NCBI GenBank assembly: GCA_964575715.1
Contig: CAZNSG010000244.1
Span: 1 to 14,484, forward strand
Source of the DNA: PNAI01 sp964575715
GTDB taxonomy: Bacteria > Pseudomonadota > Alphaproteobacteria > Rhizobiales > Xanthobacteraceae
Length of the DNA: 14,484 nucleotides
Direction: 5' to 3'
Position numbers and translations under genes: made by a program. Position 1 is the first letter of the stretch. Each line of letters begins with the position of its first letter. Below are positions 1-6,848 of this stretch, piece after piece. The notes below the pieces were generated by a model. It saw nothing but the letters and a program-made list of their open reading frames with translations, did not search any database and had not been told where the DNA came from.

Positions 1-545
1 ACCACCGGCCGCTTGGGATCGGGCGCTTCGGCATAGAGGTCGAGCACGTCTTCCATGCGGGCGACATATTCGCCGTCGACCCGGGGAATGCACCACATAT
101 CCTTGCGCCAGGGCTTGAGACCGTTTTCGGCCAGCCGCCGGCGTACCGTCTCGCCCGACAGGCTATCGTGCTCGGTGAGCTTGACCATGGCGTCGGCCAG
201 CAGTTCCAGCGTCCAGCGGGCGCGACCCTCAGGAGGTTTTGCGCAAGCCGTTGCCACGAGCAAGGCTTCTTCCTTGCCGGTGAGCTTGCGCTCCGCCCCA
301 GGACGCGGATCCTCGCTCAACGCCCGTTCCAGATTGCCTTCCACGAAACGCCGCTTGGTCCGGTATACGGTGGAACCGCCCACCGCCACCGTGCTGGCAA
401 TCTCGTCATCGCTGCGGCCGGCATCGGCCGCCAGCAATATCTGGGCTCGCTTGAGCTTGCGGGCGGCTCGCTTGCCTTTGCTCAACATCGCGGTGAGTTC
501 ACAGCGTTCGGCTTGGCTCAATCCGACCCGATAGCGTACATTCAT
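1..545 (-). CDS. IS630 family transposase, N-terminal part (runs off the left edge)
   Basis: Reading the minus strand from the ATG at 543-545 gives 181 open codons to the window edge, beginning MNVRYRVGLSQAERCEL. Residues about 28-65 look like the helix-turn-helix of IS630/Tc1-type transposases (RKLKRAQILLAADAGRSDDE, then a GGSTVYRTKRRF recognition-helix region). Residues 141-153 (NGLKPWRKDMWCI) match the linker that precedes the catalytic core in this family. The catalytic DDE residues should begin just past the edge, so integrity cannot be judged. AAGGAGG lies 6-12 bases before the ATG, a strong ribosome site that fixes the start. It is divergent from the LexA-like gene 37 bp away. The IS630 assignment is from recognised family motifs. 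Element ends and the TA target duplication are not visible with confidence. Confidence 0.85.
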   Translation of the reverse strand, partial: MNVRYRVGLSQAERCELTAMLSKGKRAARKLKRAQILLAADAGRSDDEIASTVAVGGSTVYRTKRRFVEGNLERALSEDPRPGAERKLTGKEEALLVATACAKPPEGRARWTLELLADAMVKLTEHDSLSGETVRRRLAENGLKPWRKDMWCIPRVDGEYVARMEDVLDLYAEAPDPKRPV

Positions 546-582
546 CTCGGCCTCCTTGTCGGAGAGCCGGACGAATCGACAA

Positions 583-855
583 ATGAATCAAAAATCAGGC
601 GCCGCTCGCAACCTCAGCGGTCAAAGCTTCACCGAAAAGCAAGGCCAGTATCTGGCGTATATCTACGCATACAAGCGCCTGCACCGTCGGCCGCCGGCCG
701 AATCCGACATGCAGCAATACTTCCGCGTCAGCCCACCTTCGGTTCACCAAATGGTGTTAACGCTCGAACGAGCAGGGTTCATCACAAGGAAACCCAGGAT
801 CGCTCGCAGCATCGAATTGCTCGTTGATCCAGAACACCTGCCGGACTTACGATGA
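583..855 (+). CDS. Small LexA-like winged-helix protein beside the IS630 transposase
   Basis: A 90-residue protein that is almost entirely one winged helix-turn-helix resembling the N-terminal DNA-binding domain of LexA. FTEKQGQYLAYIYAY is helix 1, RRPPAESDMQQYFRVSPPSV spans helices 2 and 3, and LTLERAGFITRKPRIARSIE is the wing region. It lacks the LexA autoprotease domain (no S/K dyad region), so it cannot be a full SOS repressor. I chose the ATG at 583; a TTG at 556 in the same frame would add nine residues and has no better ribosome site. From memory, proteins of this type often accompany IS630-type transposases in alphaproteobacteria and other bacteria. That suggests a passenger or regulator of the element, but its role is unproven. 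Confidence 0.75.
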   Translation: MNQKSGAARNLSGQSFTEKQGQYLAYIYAYKRLHRRPPAESDMQQYFRVSPPSVHQMVLTLERAGFITRKPRIARSIELLVDPEHLPDLR

Positions 856-918
856 ATCACACTCAACCGGTCAAAACCTCTGTGCAGAGCTACTAGGCGA
901 CATCGCAGCTTGGTCTAA

Positions 919-951
919 AAAGAGGAGGCCGCCTGCTGGGGCGTCCTCTTT
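919..951. terminator. Stem-loop terminator between convergent genes
   Basis: AAAGAGGA at 919-926 pairs with TCCTCTTT at 944-951, and after one mismatch GCC (928-930) pairs with GGC (940-942), leaving a 9-base loop. On the plus strand it is followed by the T-rich gttgttatt. On the minus strand the stem is followed by a short T run. It lies between the end of the LexA-like gene and the end of the minus-strand gene at 960-1169, where a bidirectional terminator is expected. Confidence 0.6.
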
Positions 952-959
952 GTTGTTAT

Positions 960-1169
960 TCACGTGCCTGCAAGCCTCGGCGCGGGTCCAATATCGTGAC
1001 GTGTCTTTCTGTCTACTTCTGCGATCAGCAACCTCTCCAGCACATCCCGTTTGATCGGGTCCGTTTCAGTCTTAAGCTGATCTAAGTAAATGACAATGTT
1101 CCGCCGCTCAACAATCCTCACCACGCAAGCCTCCTCCGCCTCTCTATTTTTATAACGCTGCAACTTCAT
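960..1169 (-). CDS. Small conserved-looking hypothetical protein (69 aa)
   Basis: A 69-residue, highly charged protein starting MKLQRYKNREAEEACVVRIV. Its centre, RNIVIYLDQLKTETDPIKRD, followed by VLERLLIAEVDR, looks like an amphipathic helical pair. The pattern 'DQLKTETDP..R..LERLLI.E' resembles short hypothetical proteins I associate with Bradyrhizobium-type genomes. There is no signal peptide, membrane segment or metal motif. No convincing ribosome site precedes the ATG at 1167-1169. It ends 9 bp from the stem-loop at 919-951. No function is assigned. It could be a chance reading frame, but the low-complexity-free, helix-forming composition argues for a real gene. Confidence 0.5.
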   Translation of the reverse strand: MKLQRYKNREAEEACVVRIVERRNIVIYLDQLKTETDPIKRDVLERLLIAEVDRKTRHDIGPAPRLAGT

Positions 1170-1538
1170 CGCGTGCGAATCGAGCCTGTGGATAAAATGT
1201 TCGCCATGCCCGCTGTTCGAACAACTTCAGCTGAATTGACGCATCGCAGCGAACGCTTGAAAGGCGTTGATTGCTGAAGAAGTCGCGTGCTGCCGACTCG
1301 GCTGCTTGCTTGGATAAATTACCAATCTAAACGCCGATTTCGACTAACAGAACTTCATCAGATTCAGAACTTGATTTCGCACGTGCGAAGGTCACCTGAC
1401 AATTCTCGGTTCACAAAAATTTGCGCTGAATAATTACCTCTATCAATGCCGCTTCGAATTATTGTGTTCGCTCTGTCGCGAAGGAGGTGTACGTTCATTG
1501 CACTAAGAAAACGAGAAACGAACAGAAGAGGATTCGTC
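1170..1538. other. Intergenic region with palindrome
   Basis: No gene is supported in this stretch. It carries a perfect 14-bp palindrome (listed separately) and A/T-rich DNA around 1410-1470, including the imperfectly spaced inverted heptamers AATAATT and AATTATT. Promoters for the divergent genes at 960-1169 (minus) and 1539-1757 (plus) must lie here, but I cannot place -35/-10 boxes with confidence. Confidence 0.5.
1376..1389. promoter_or_regulatory. 14-bp perfect palindrome, possible operator
   Basis: TTCGCACGTGCGAA reads the same on both strands. It sits in the intergenic region between two divergently oriented small genes, 150 bp before the zinc-ribbon ATG and about 200 bp before the other start. 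A dyad of this length in non-coding DNA is a plausible repressor or activator site. No regulator can be named from the window. Confidence 0.35.
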
Positions 1539-1757
1539 ATGGTGCTCAGCGAACGGAAAGGGACACAATCCAAAAGATATTTTAGTGAGTGCGCGCAATG
1601 CGGAAATGCCCTAATCGCACCTGTATGGTCAGGGCATCTTAGTGAGCACAGCATCCGCCATTTATGGAATTGTGATGCCTGCGGCTATGAGTACGAGACG
1701 ACGGTTTATTTTTCACCGCGAGCGAAGGCTCAACAAATCGTCGATGTCGCTGCTTGA
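1539..1757 (+). CDS. Small zinc-ribbon protein (72 aa)
   Basis: The protein is 72 residues long. Two CxxC knuckles, CAQCGNAL and CDACGYEYETTVYF, are separated by about 27 residues, the spacing of a single zinc ribbon binding one Zn ion through four cysteines. The stretch between them (HLSEHSIRHLWNCDACGYEY) resembles a family of short zinc-ribbon hypothetical proteins I recall from Bradyrhizobium and Rhodopseudomonas. The ATG at 1539 is chosen because AGAGGA lies about 8 bases upstream and homology-like sequence begins after it. A longer in-frame start at 1446 would add 31 residues that look like noncoding DNA. Role unknown; nucleic-acid or protein binding is typical for isolated zinc ribbons. 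It is transcribed alone. Confidence 0.75.
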   Translation: MVLSERKGTQSKRYFSECAQCGNALIAPVWSGHLSEHSIRHLWNCDACGYEYETTVYFSPRAKAQQIVDVAA

Positions 1758-1999
1758 TGAGCGACATTCATCGCCGACAGCTGCGTCGATTTGTCTTCGT
1801 GTGTGCTTGGACTCCTGCGCGCGTCTGCTGCAGCCTTTCAATGCTGCCCCTGTCGAAGTTCGTGGAGTACTCAGAGTCAGGCTTCGCAGGCAATGGTTCC
1901 TGATCATCTGGTCTAGGCACCAAGCAGCAGGCGCGGACTCGATGTCCGCCGGATCACATTTGGTGAGGAGTGAGAATGACACCACCGGGCATAAGGCAA

Positions 2000-2023
2000 T
2001 GACCTTGCTCAAGCGCAAGGTCA
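2000..2023. repeat. Perfect 9-bp inverted repeat
   Basis: TGACCTTGC (2000-2008) and GCAAGGTCA (2015-2023) are exact reverse complements around the 6-base loop TCAAGC. No T run follows on either strand, so it is not a standard intrinsic terminator. It could be an operator dyad or part of a structured transcript upstream of the kinase-like gene. Confidence 0.5.
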
Positions 2024-2179
2024 CGGCGCAGGTTACGGAAAACCGCAGCTGCTAGCCGTCATTTGTGCCGCCGACAATCTGATCATAGATTCGAGACAAG
2101 AGGCGCGAAAGACAAGCGTCACGAGGTCTCAAGATACACCTGGTGCATACTAGAAAATTCTTCGCAAGACGAAGATTAC

Positions 2180-2211
2180 GGGCCCCGCGATGCTTTCATG
2201 CACCGGGGCCC
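2180..2211. repeat. GC-rich 8-bp stem-loop in the leader of the kinase-like gene
   Basis: GGGCCCCG (2180-2187) pairs perfectly with CGGGGCCC (2204-2211) around a 16-base loop. It ends 38 bases before the ATG at 2250 and would lie in the mRNA leader if transcription starts upstream. No U-run follows, so a simple terminator is unlikely. A regulatory leader hairpin or a relic of an upstream unit is possible. Confidence 0.45.
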
Positions 2212-2249
2212 AATCATCCAGAATCAAGCCATCGAGCTTGGAGGCTGTC

Positions 2250-3080
2250 ATGACAATCATCGCAATGACACGGGAGATGGGATCACTAGGAAGAGATGTG
2301 GCTCTCGGCCTTGCAGATCTACTGGGATTGGAAGTCATTCACCATGAACTTGTGGAGTGCGACCTCGCCAAGCGCATGCACCTGACAGAGAGTCAAGTGC
2401 ATCGGTTCCTTGAAAGCGGGCCGTCTCTGTGGGATCGCTGGACTTTCGACCGCACGCGTCTCGCGCGCTATACAGCCGAAGAAATTCTTGAGTTAGCTTC
2501 TCGCGGTAATGTATTGCTTCGGGGATGGGGCGCGCCCCAGCTCCTGCGAGCCATCGGCCACGTTATCAGCGTGCGCGTTTGTGCGCCAATGCGAGATCGT
2601 GAGAATGTGCTTATGAAGCACCTTGGAATCACAGATCGGAATTTGGCGCGCGGAGAGATTAAGCGCAACGATGCAGTGCATGCCAACGTGATCCGGCAAA
2701 TCTCTCAAGTCGACTGGTGGCAGGCGGAGCACTATGACATCGTCCTCAATACAGCGCGGCTTCCGATCGAAACTTGCATAAACCAAGTGGATGAACTGGC
2801 AGAAAGCCCCGCGTTTCAGGAGACAGAAACTTCGCGAACGGCACTCGCCGACATGTTACTTAACGCCCGTATCCGCAATAGGCTGAAAGATACAATTGCG
2901 GATGGAACCCGCGCGCCTGTTATCGATGTCTCCGTCAATTCCGGCAAAGTCGCTTTGAGCGGATTCGCCGAAAACAATGAGGTGATCGACCAAATCGAAC
3001 ACCTGGTTCGCGACGTCGCGGGGGTGAATGCGATTGCTAATGGCATGCGCAGGCTACCGCGCCCAATTATAGTCGACTGA
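2250..3080 (+). CDS. Cytidylate-kinase-like protein with C-terminal BON domain
   Basis: A 276-residue cytoplasmic protein. Residues 1-185 match the cytidylate-kinase-like family: MTIIAMTREMGSLGRDVA fits the 'ITISRxxGSxGRxIA' start that replaces the classical P-loop, HHELVE follows at 31-36, and the conserved arginine region RGWGAPQLLR is at 91-100. Residues 198-268 (LADMLLNARIRNRLKDTIAD, then VIDVSVNSGKVALSGFAENN) look like a BON domain, a small fold usually binding lipids or ligands. The ATG at 2250 has GGAG about 8 bases upstream; an in-frame ATG at 2190 lies inside the leader hairpin and is rejected. The true substrate of this family is not established to my knowledge, so 'CMP kinase' should not be transferred. 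It is followed by 145 bp and then repeat copy A, so it appears monocistronic. Confidence 0.8.
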   Translation: MTIIAMTREMGSLGRDVALGLADLLGLEVIHHELVECDLAKRMHLTESQVHRFLESGPSLWDRWTFDRTRLARYTAEEILELASRGNVLLRGWGAPQLLRAIGHVISVRVCAPMRDRENVLMKHLGITDRNLARGEIKRNDAVHANVIRQISQVDWWQAEHYDIVLNTARLPIETCINQVDELAESPAFQETETSRTALADMLLNARIRNRLKDTIADGTRAPVIDVSVNSGKVALSGFAENNEVIDQIEHLVRDVAGVNAIANGMRRLPRPIIVD

Positions 3081-3533
3081 GTTTCTCGGTATCCAGAACT
3101 GACAATTTCAGCCTAAATCGTAATATTTGACTTCGGCGGGGGTCGAAGGACGCATGGTTCTCGCCCAGGGATTTTTAGTCCCTTGCGTTTATCGCCTCCG
3201 ATTCCACCAAGCAAACTTCCGGTCTGGGTCATGAGTGTCGTTTTGCCATATTTTGCGCATGTCCGGTTAGCCACCGATCGCGTCGAGAATAGCAACCGCA
3301 AAAATTTTGCGCTAGGAAGGAATCCCCAGCGATGTCGGCAATGACTTCAACTTCTGCCAATCCCGGTGACGCGCGAAACTACACTCAGTGCCATGACCCG
3401 ACTCGTGCAACGCAGCAAGTCTGCCATCAAAAGGCGCGCGCAGACGGATAGTATCAAGGTCGATCGGTCAAATTGCGCTATCGAGTCAATAGAGCGATAA
3501 CAAACCGGTAACGGGCGAAAATCGGAGACGCAG
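3081..3533. other. Intergenic region containing repeat copy A
   Basis: No gene is supported in these 453 bp. The left part has a short dyad (AGGGA...TCCCT near 3166-3182). The middle is repeat copy A (3226-3393). The right part, 3394-3533, is unique and must contain the promoter and leader of the CMD gene starting at 3534. Confidence 0.55.
3226..3393 (+). repeat. 168-bp dispersed repeat, copy A
   Basis: This segment aligns without a single gap to 13019-13186 (constant offset 9793). I counted 134 identical positions of 168, about 80%. The best-conserved cores are TTTTGCCATATTTT at 3241-3254, GCATGTCCGGT at 3257-3267, and the dyad GCAAAANTTTTGC at 3298-3310. Similarity fades sharply on the right after CAGTGCCA and gradually on the left. 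The copy ends 140 bp before the start of a plus-strand CMD gene; copy B ends 120 bp before a plus-strand tctC-type gene. It may be a shared regulatory module or a dispersed intergenic element. Confidence 0.85.
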
Positions 3534-4148
3534 ATGGCGCACGTGACACCTTTGCCGCAGGATGCCCATCCGGAATTCAAAGAGCGTTTTGAGCACTACG
3601 CTCAGACACGCGGCTTCGTACCGAACAGTATTTTGACCATGCAACGCCGGCCGGCCATCGCCCGTGCTTTTATGGAACTCAACCGTGCAGTTCTCTATGA
3701 AGGCACCGTGCCCGAGGAACTCAAAATGCTGGTCAGCTTGATCGCCAGCCAGGCTGCCGGCTGCCGCTATTGTCAGGCCCATATGGCCAATCTTTCCAGC
3801 ATTTACCGCGCATCCGATGCCAAGATTCAAGCGGTGTGGCAGTTTGAAATGAGCCCGTTGTTCAGCGCTGCTGAGCGCACGGCATTGCGCCTTGCATATA
3901 AGGCGTCGCTTTTACCAAACGAAGCGTCGGAGGATGACTTCGCTGAGCTGAAGAAACATTTTGATGATGGTCAGATAGTTGAAATTGTCGCGTCAATCGC
4001 GCTGTTTGGCTATCTCAACCGCTGGAATGACACGATGGCGACCGATTTGGAACAAAGTGCGCTTGAGGTTGCTAACCGTGCTATTTCGTCGGTCGGCTGG
4101 ACGCCAGGCAAGCATGGGCGCCTAGCAAGAGAAGCTGAAGGCGGATAG
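3534..4148 (+). CDS. CMD/AhpD-like family protein, paralog 1
   Basis: A 204-residue carboxymuconolactone-decarboxylase-family protein of the peroxidase-related type. The active-site motif is CRYCQAH (C77, C80, H83). AhpD-like members use this cysteine pair and histidine to reduce peroxides or disulfides, while other family members are decarboxylases or lactonases. The N-terminal motif GFVPNSILTMQRRPAIARAF (27-46) and the late block LFGYLNRWNDTMAT are shared with the other three paralogs in the window. The start has GGAG about 6 bases before ATG. Gene 4224 follows after 75 bp in the same direction, so the two are probably co-transcribed. Base composition is visibly more A/T-rich than paralog 2, so this is not a fresh tandem duplication. 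Substrate unknown. Confidence 0.85.
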   Translation: MAHVTPLPQDAHPEFKERFEHYAQTRGFVPNSILTMQRRPAIARAFMELNRAVLYEGTVPEELKMLVSLIASQAAGCRYCQAHMANLSSIYRASDAKIQAVWQFEMSPLFSAAERTALRLAYKASLLPNEASEDDFAELKKHFDDGQIVEIVASIALFGYLNRWNDTMATDLEQSALEVANRAISSVGWTPGKHGRLAREAEGG

Positions 4149-4223
4149 AGGTTGATTTCGGCACCGGTCACTTCAACCCGGGTAGCGTAGCGATCGTTTG
4201 CTATATTTGGAGAAGGTGTATTT

Positions 4224-4814
4224 ATGCCGCTCGTCGATCCGCTGCCCGAGAACGCCAATCCCGATCTAATCGATCTGATCCAGTTTTTCCGTGGGCCGCT
4301 CGGCACGGTGCCGAACAGCGTGCTGACCATGCAGCGGCGGCCGAAGATCGCCCGCGCCTTCACCGAACTGAACAAGGCGGTGATGGAAAACAACGGCCGA
4401 GTGACAGCCGAACAGAAACGGCTAATCGGCTTCGTCGCCTCGCAGGCGGCGGGTTGCCGGTACTGCCAGGCCCATACCATCCTGGCTACCGAGCGTTTCG
4501 GCTCCTCGGCGGAACGCATGGCGGCGATCTGGGATTACGCCGGCAGTCCGCTGTTCACCGCCGCCGAGAAGGCAGCGTTTGATTTTGCGCTGGCAGCGGC
4601 GAGCGTGCCGAATGCGGTGACGCCGGAGATCGCCGCGGCGATGAAGGCGCACTGGACCGACGACGAGATCGTGGAAATCCTTGGCGTCGTCGCGCTGTTC
4701 GGCTATCTGAACCGCTGGAACGATTCGATGGCGACAACACTGGAGCCGATCGGCATCACGGCGGGGGAGAAAAACCTCAAAGCTCGCGGCTGGACCAAGG
4801 GCAAGCACGTTTAG
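4224..4814 (+). CDS. CMD/AhpD-like family protein, paralog 2
   Basis: A 196-residue second CMD-family protein with CRYCQAH at C78, C81 and H84. It shares with paralog 1 the blocks GTVPNSVLTMQRRPKIARAF (27-46), ASQAAGCRYCQAH and LFGYLNRWNDSMATTLE, and a similar C-terminus ending WTKGKHV. GGAGAAGG sits about 8 bases upstream of the ATG. High G+C at third codon positions contrasts with paralog 1. No signal peptide is present, so it is cytoplasmic. Alkylhydroperoxidase-like or thiol-disulfide activity is the family expectation from CxxC and His, but the substrate is not readable. It runs convergent to msrB with a 138-bp gap in which I see no clear terminator. Confidence 0.85.
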   Translation: MPLVDPLPENANPDLIDLIQFFRGPLGTVPNSVLTMQRRPKIARAFTELNKAVMENNGRVTAEQKRLIGFVASQAAGCRYCQAHTILATERFGSSAERMAAIWDYAGSPLFTAAEKAAFDFALAAASVPNAVTPEIAAAMKAHWTDDEIVEILGVVALFGYLNRWNDSMATTLEPIGITAGEKNLKARGWTKGKHV

Positions 4815-4952
4815 AGCGTGCCATTTCTGCTTTGCCCCCAATCGCGACCGTTGCGCGGATAATGCGGATTCGTCGGTCAGTGCCAAAACCGAACATCGCT
4901 AGCCGTCTAGCAACAGATGAGTCGAGGCTGCTTGAACGTATTTGGCGGTGTG

Positions 4953-5450
4953 TCAGGAAATTTTGCCGGGCAAGAACTTCAAGGCCACGCCGTTGATGCA
5001 ATAGCGCAGACCCGTCGGCTTCGGACCATCGTTATAGACATGTCCGAGATGGCCGCCGCAGCGACGGCAATGCACTTCGGTCTGCATTATCATGAGCGAG
5101 CGATCCTCGCTCGTGGCCACCGCGTTCGGCAGCGGCTGGTAAAAGCTCGGCCAGCCGGTGCCACTGTCAAATTTAGTTTCAGACGAGAACAGCGGCAGCT
5201 CGCATCCGGTGCACTGGAAGATGCCCTTGCGTTTTTCATGATCAAGCGGGCTTGATCCAGCTCGTTCGGTACCCTGCCGCCGAAGCACATTATATTGTGC
5301 AGGCGTGAGAAGTCTGCGCCACTCGGCATCGGTTTTTACAATCTCGAAAGCAGCTGCGGCTTCAATAGTGAGGCCGCCGAGCCATTTTGAACCGATCACT
5401 AACGCAATGCCACCGGCGGTAGTCAAAAGAAGCTGACGACGATTTATCAT
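4953..5450 (-). CDS. msrB: Peptide-methionine (R)-S-oxide reductase with Tat-type signal
   Basis: A 165-residue MsrB, which reduces the R-epimer of methionine sulfoxide in proteins. The family signature is complete. Zn ligands are C80/C83 (CTGC) and C128/C131 (CRRC). SGTGWPSFYQP is at 96-106, GGHLGHVYNDGPKPTGLRYC at 132-151, and the catalytic Cys is C151 in RYCIN. The N-terminus MINRRQLLLTTAGGIALVIG has twin arginines at 4-5 followed by a hydrophobic segment, which suggests Tat export to the periplasm, unlike the usual cytosolic MsrB. The start has AGAGGAT about 6 bases upstream. It is divergent from the radical SAM gene across 315 bp. The 5' leader probably holds a 7-bp hairpin (5482-5499). 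Confidence 0.92.
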   Translation of the reverse strand: MINRRQLLLTTAGGIALVIGSKWLGGLTIEAAAAFEIVKTDAEWRRLLTPAQYNVLRRQGTERAGSSPLDHEKRKGIFQCTGCELPLFSSETKFDSGTGWPSFYQPLPNAVATSEDRSLMIMQTEVHCRRCGGHLGHVYNDGPKPTGLRYCINGVALKFLPGKIS

Positions 5451-5481
5451 GATATCCTCTTGGCATCATCCAGGATTCTTC

Positions 5482-5499
5482 GATGCCTGGTGAGGCATC
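5482..5499 (-). promoter_or_regulatory. Hairpin in the msrB leader
   Basis: GATGCCT (5482-5488) and AGGCATC (5493-5499) form a perfect 7-bp stem with a 4-base loop. It lies 31 bases upstream of the msrB ATG and downstream of the candidate -10 box, so it would be in the 5' untranslated RNA. It may affect RNA stability or regulation. Confidence 0.4.
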
Positions 5500-5506
5500 A
5501 AATGAA

Positions 5507-5519
5507 CTATATTATATAG
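5507..5519 (-). promoter_or_regulatory. Candidate -10 element of msrB within a 13-bp palindrome
   Basis: CTATATTATATAG is a perfect dyad centred on one base. On the minus strand it contains an exact TATAAT (complement of 5511-5516). Transcription would start near 5504, giving a leader of about 54 bases. I find no good -35 box at the right distance, so an activator or alternative sigma factor may be needed. Confidence 0.35.
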
Positions 5520-5765
5520 CAGAGCGTCTGCACCTAACGCGCAATTTTGCTCACGATCTCGCGACTGTCATTTGCGTTTGTCCGCATGCGCAAGGAAGTG
5601 ACATTTTTACGGGTAACCTTTTGCTAGAACGTAGCGAACATGGAAACTGAGGCATACCGCAACGCAGTTGCCTCAAGGGGGCATTAAAGCCAATCTGGGT
5701 GATATGGAAATGACACCTCAGCAGGGCTAGTTGCAGCCGATCGTCGGCCGGGCTTAACTCCAGCG

Positions 5766-6800
5766 ATGCAAACAAAGGCAAATATCGAGCTTGATGCGGG
5801 CGCGAAGACGTTTGCGTCCGGTCTTCTTCCTGAGCTTATTGCTGCGCTGCGCCGCAGCCGACCAGGCGATCTCGTGGCCATTATTAGCAGCGAGAGAAAA
5901 ATTGGCGCCGATCTTGAGGCCTGGTGTCGTTTCACTCGAAATACCCTAATCGATACGGCCGTCGAAGGCGGCCGCACACGCTGGCTGATCCGATGCGGAG
6001 AGGTTCCAGCGAACGCCCACGCCGAGCGCCCTGTGGGCTCGAGACTCTGGCTCTATACAAATTTCGACTGCAACCTGCATTGCGACTATTGCTGTGTGCG
6101 CTCTTCGCCTAAAGCACCACGGCGAGCACTCGGCTTGCAGCGTGTGCAGCAAATCGCCGTCGAGGCAGCAAAGCTTGGCGTCAGCGAAATCTTCGTGACG
6201 GGCGGCGAACCCTTCCTGCTCTCGGAGATCGGCGAGATGGTACTTGCGTGCGCCGCTGCCGCGCCGACAACAGTGCTCACCAACGGCATGCTGTTCGCGG
6301 GGCGTCGTCTCGAAACGCTTCGTTCATTGCCGAGAGAGCGTGTAACGCTGCAGATCAGTCTCGACAGCTCGAGGCCCGATCTCCATGACCGCCACCGCGG
6401 AAAGGGCACTTGGGCGCGTGCATGGAAGGGAGTCGAGCGCGCACGTGCGGAAGGCTTTCGGGTCCGATTAGCGGCGACAGTTTCCACCGATCTCGAAGTT
6501 GAGGAGTTTCGCCGCTTCCTTGACGATCACCATATTGCCGAGGAGAACCGGGTGATCCGACGCATCGCAATGCGGGGCTTCGCGAAACAAGGCATCGCAC
6601 TCGCACGCGCCGATTTAATGCCAGAAGCCACGATCACGGCTGAAGGCGTCTATTGGCATCCGGTTGGGGCGGAGGATGCCGATCTGCTCGTAACCCGGGA
6701 CATTTTTCCGCTCGCAGACGCTTTTGCTGCGGTTCGGCGCGCCTTTGACCGAGAAACCGAACATCAGCGCAAATTAGCAACGATATTTAATTGCGCGTGA
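5766..6800 (+). CDS. Radical SAM protein with degenerate TusA-like N-terminal domain
   Basis: A 344-residue protein. Residues 8-79 resemble a TusA/SirA sulfur-carrier fold (LPELIAALRRSRPGDLVAII, then EAWCRFTRNTLIDT and WLIRCG). At the position of the catalytic CPxP cysteine it reads SGLLPEL, so the sulfur-accepting Cys is absent. Residues 95-300 are a radical SAM core: DCNLHCDYCC supplies C102, C106 and C109 for the 4Fe-4S cluster, followed by FVTGGEPFLL (144-152), TVLTNGM and LQISLDSS. The C-terminus ends FNCA with Cys343. No SPASM-type cysteine cluster is visible. From memory, similar proteins occur in actinobacteria and Hyphomicrobiales without assigned function. It faces the PhnD-fold gene tail to tail with a 48-bp gap. 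The reaction is unknown. Confidence 0.85.
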   Translation: MQTKANIELDAGAKTFASGLLPELIAALRRSRPGDLVAIISSERKIGADLEAWCRFTRNTLIDTAVEGGRTRWLIRCGEVPANAHAERPVGSRLWLYTNFDCNLHCDYCCVRSSPKAPRRALGLQRVQQIAVEAAKLGVSEIFVTGGEPFLLSEIGEMVLACAAAAPTTVLTNGMLFAGRRLETLRSLPRERVTLQISLDSSRPDLHDRHRGKGTWARAWKGVERARAEGFRVRLAATVSTDLEVEEFRRFLDDHHIAEENRVIRRIAMRGFAKQGIALARADLMPEATITAEGVYWHPVGAEDADLLVTRDIFPLADAFAAVRRAFDRETEHQRKLATIFNCA

Positions 6801-6848
6801 CCGCGGCGCTACAAACCGGTTGCCAGCATCAGATGCTTCGTTGCCGCA

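Larger units (their letters stand above)
1758..2249. other. Long intergenic region before the kinase-like gene
   Basis: I see no convincing gene in these 492 bp; frames that stay open on both strands have compositions unlike the neighbours. The stretch holds two strong dyads, listed separately: a 9-bp stem at 2000-2023 and an 8-bp G+C-only stem at 2180-2211 just upstream of the kinase start. This is long for a promoter region, so a small RNA or a decayed gene is possible, but nothing identifies one. Confidence 0.5.
5451..5765. other. Divergent intergenic region between msrB and the radical SAM gene
   Basis: No gene is seen. On the msrB side are a hairpin (5482-5499) and a candidate -10 box inside an A/T palindrome (5507-5519). 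On the radical SAM side I can place neither a promoter nor a clear Shine-Dalgarno sequence; the bases before the ATG at 5766 are ggcttaactccagcg. Confidence 0.45.

Noticed and set aside
55..827. Two long plus-strand frames (55-534 and 168-827)
   Set aside because: The first and the start of the second are antisense to the transposase. The rest of 168-827 overlaps the LexA-like gene in another frame, and its composition is arginine/serine-rich noise.
1642..2055. 137-codon plus-strand frame after the zinc-ribbon gene
   Set aside because: It overlaps the zinc-ribbon coding end in a different frame, lacks a ribosome site and shows no recognisable motif.
2180..2211. GC-rich hairpin as an intrinsic terminator
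   Set aside because: There is no T run on either strand and no convincing upstream gene for it to terminate.
3113..3301. Minus-strand 62-codon frame sharing an RTCxKYGK-like start with the frame at 12903-13094
   Set aside because: The resemblance is explained by the 168-bp DNA repeat, which continues unchanged upstream of both start codons; downstream the two frames have no similarity.
6801..6848. Terminator between the converging radical SAM and PhnD-fold genes
   Set aside because: Only short stems such as GCATC/GATGC are present, without T runs; this is not enough to annotate.
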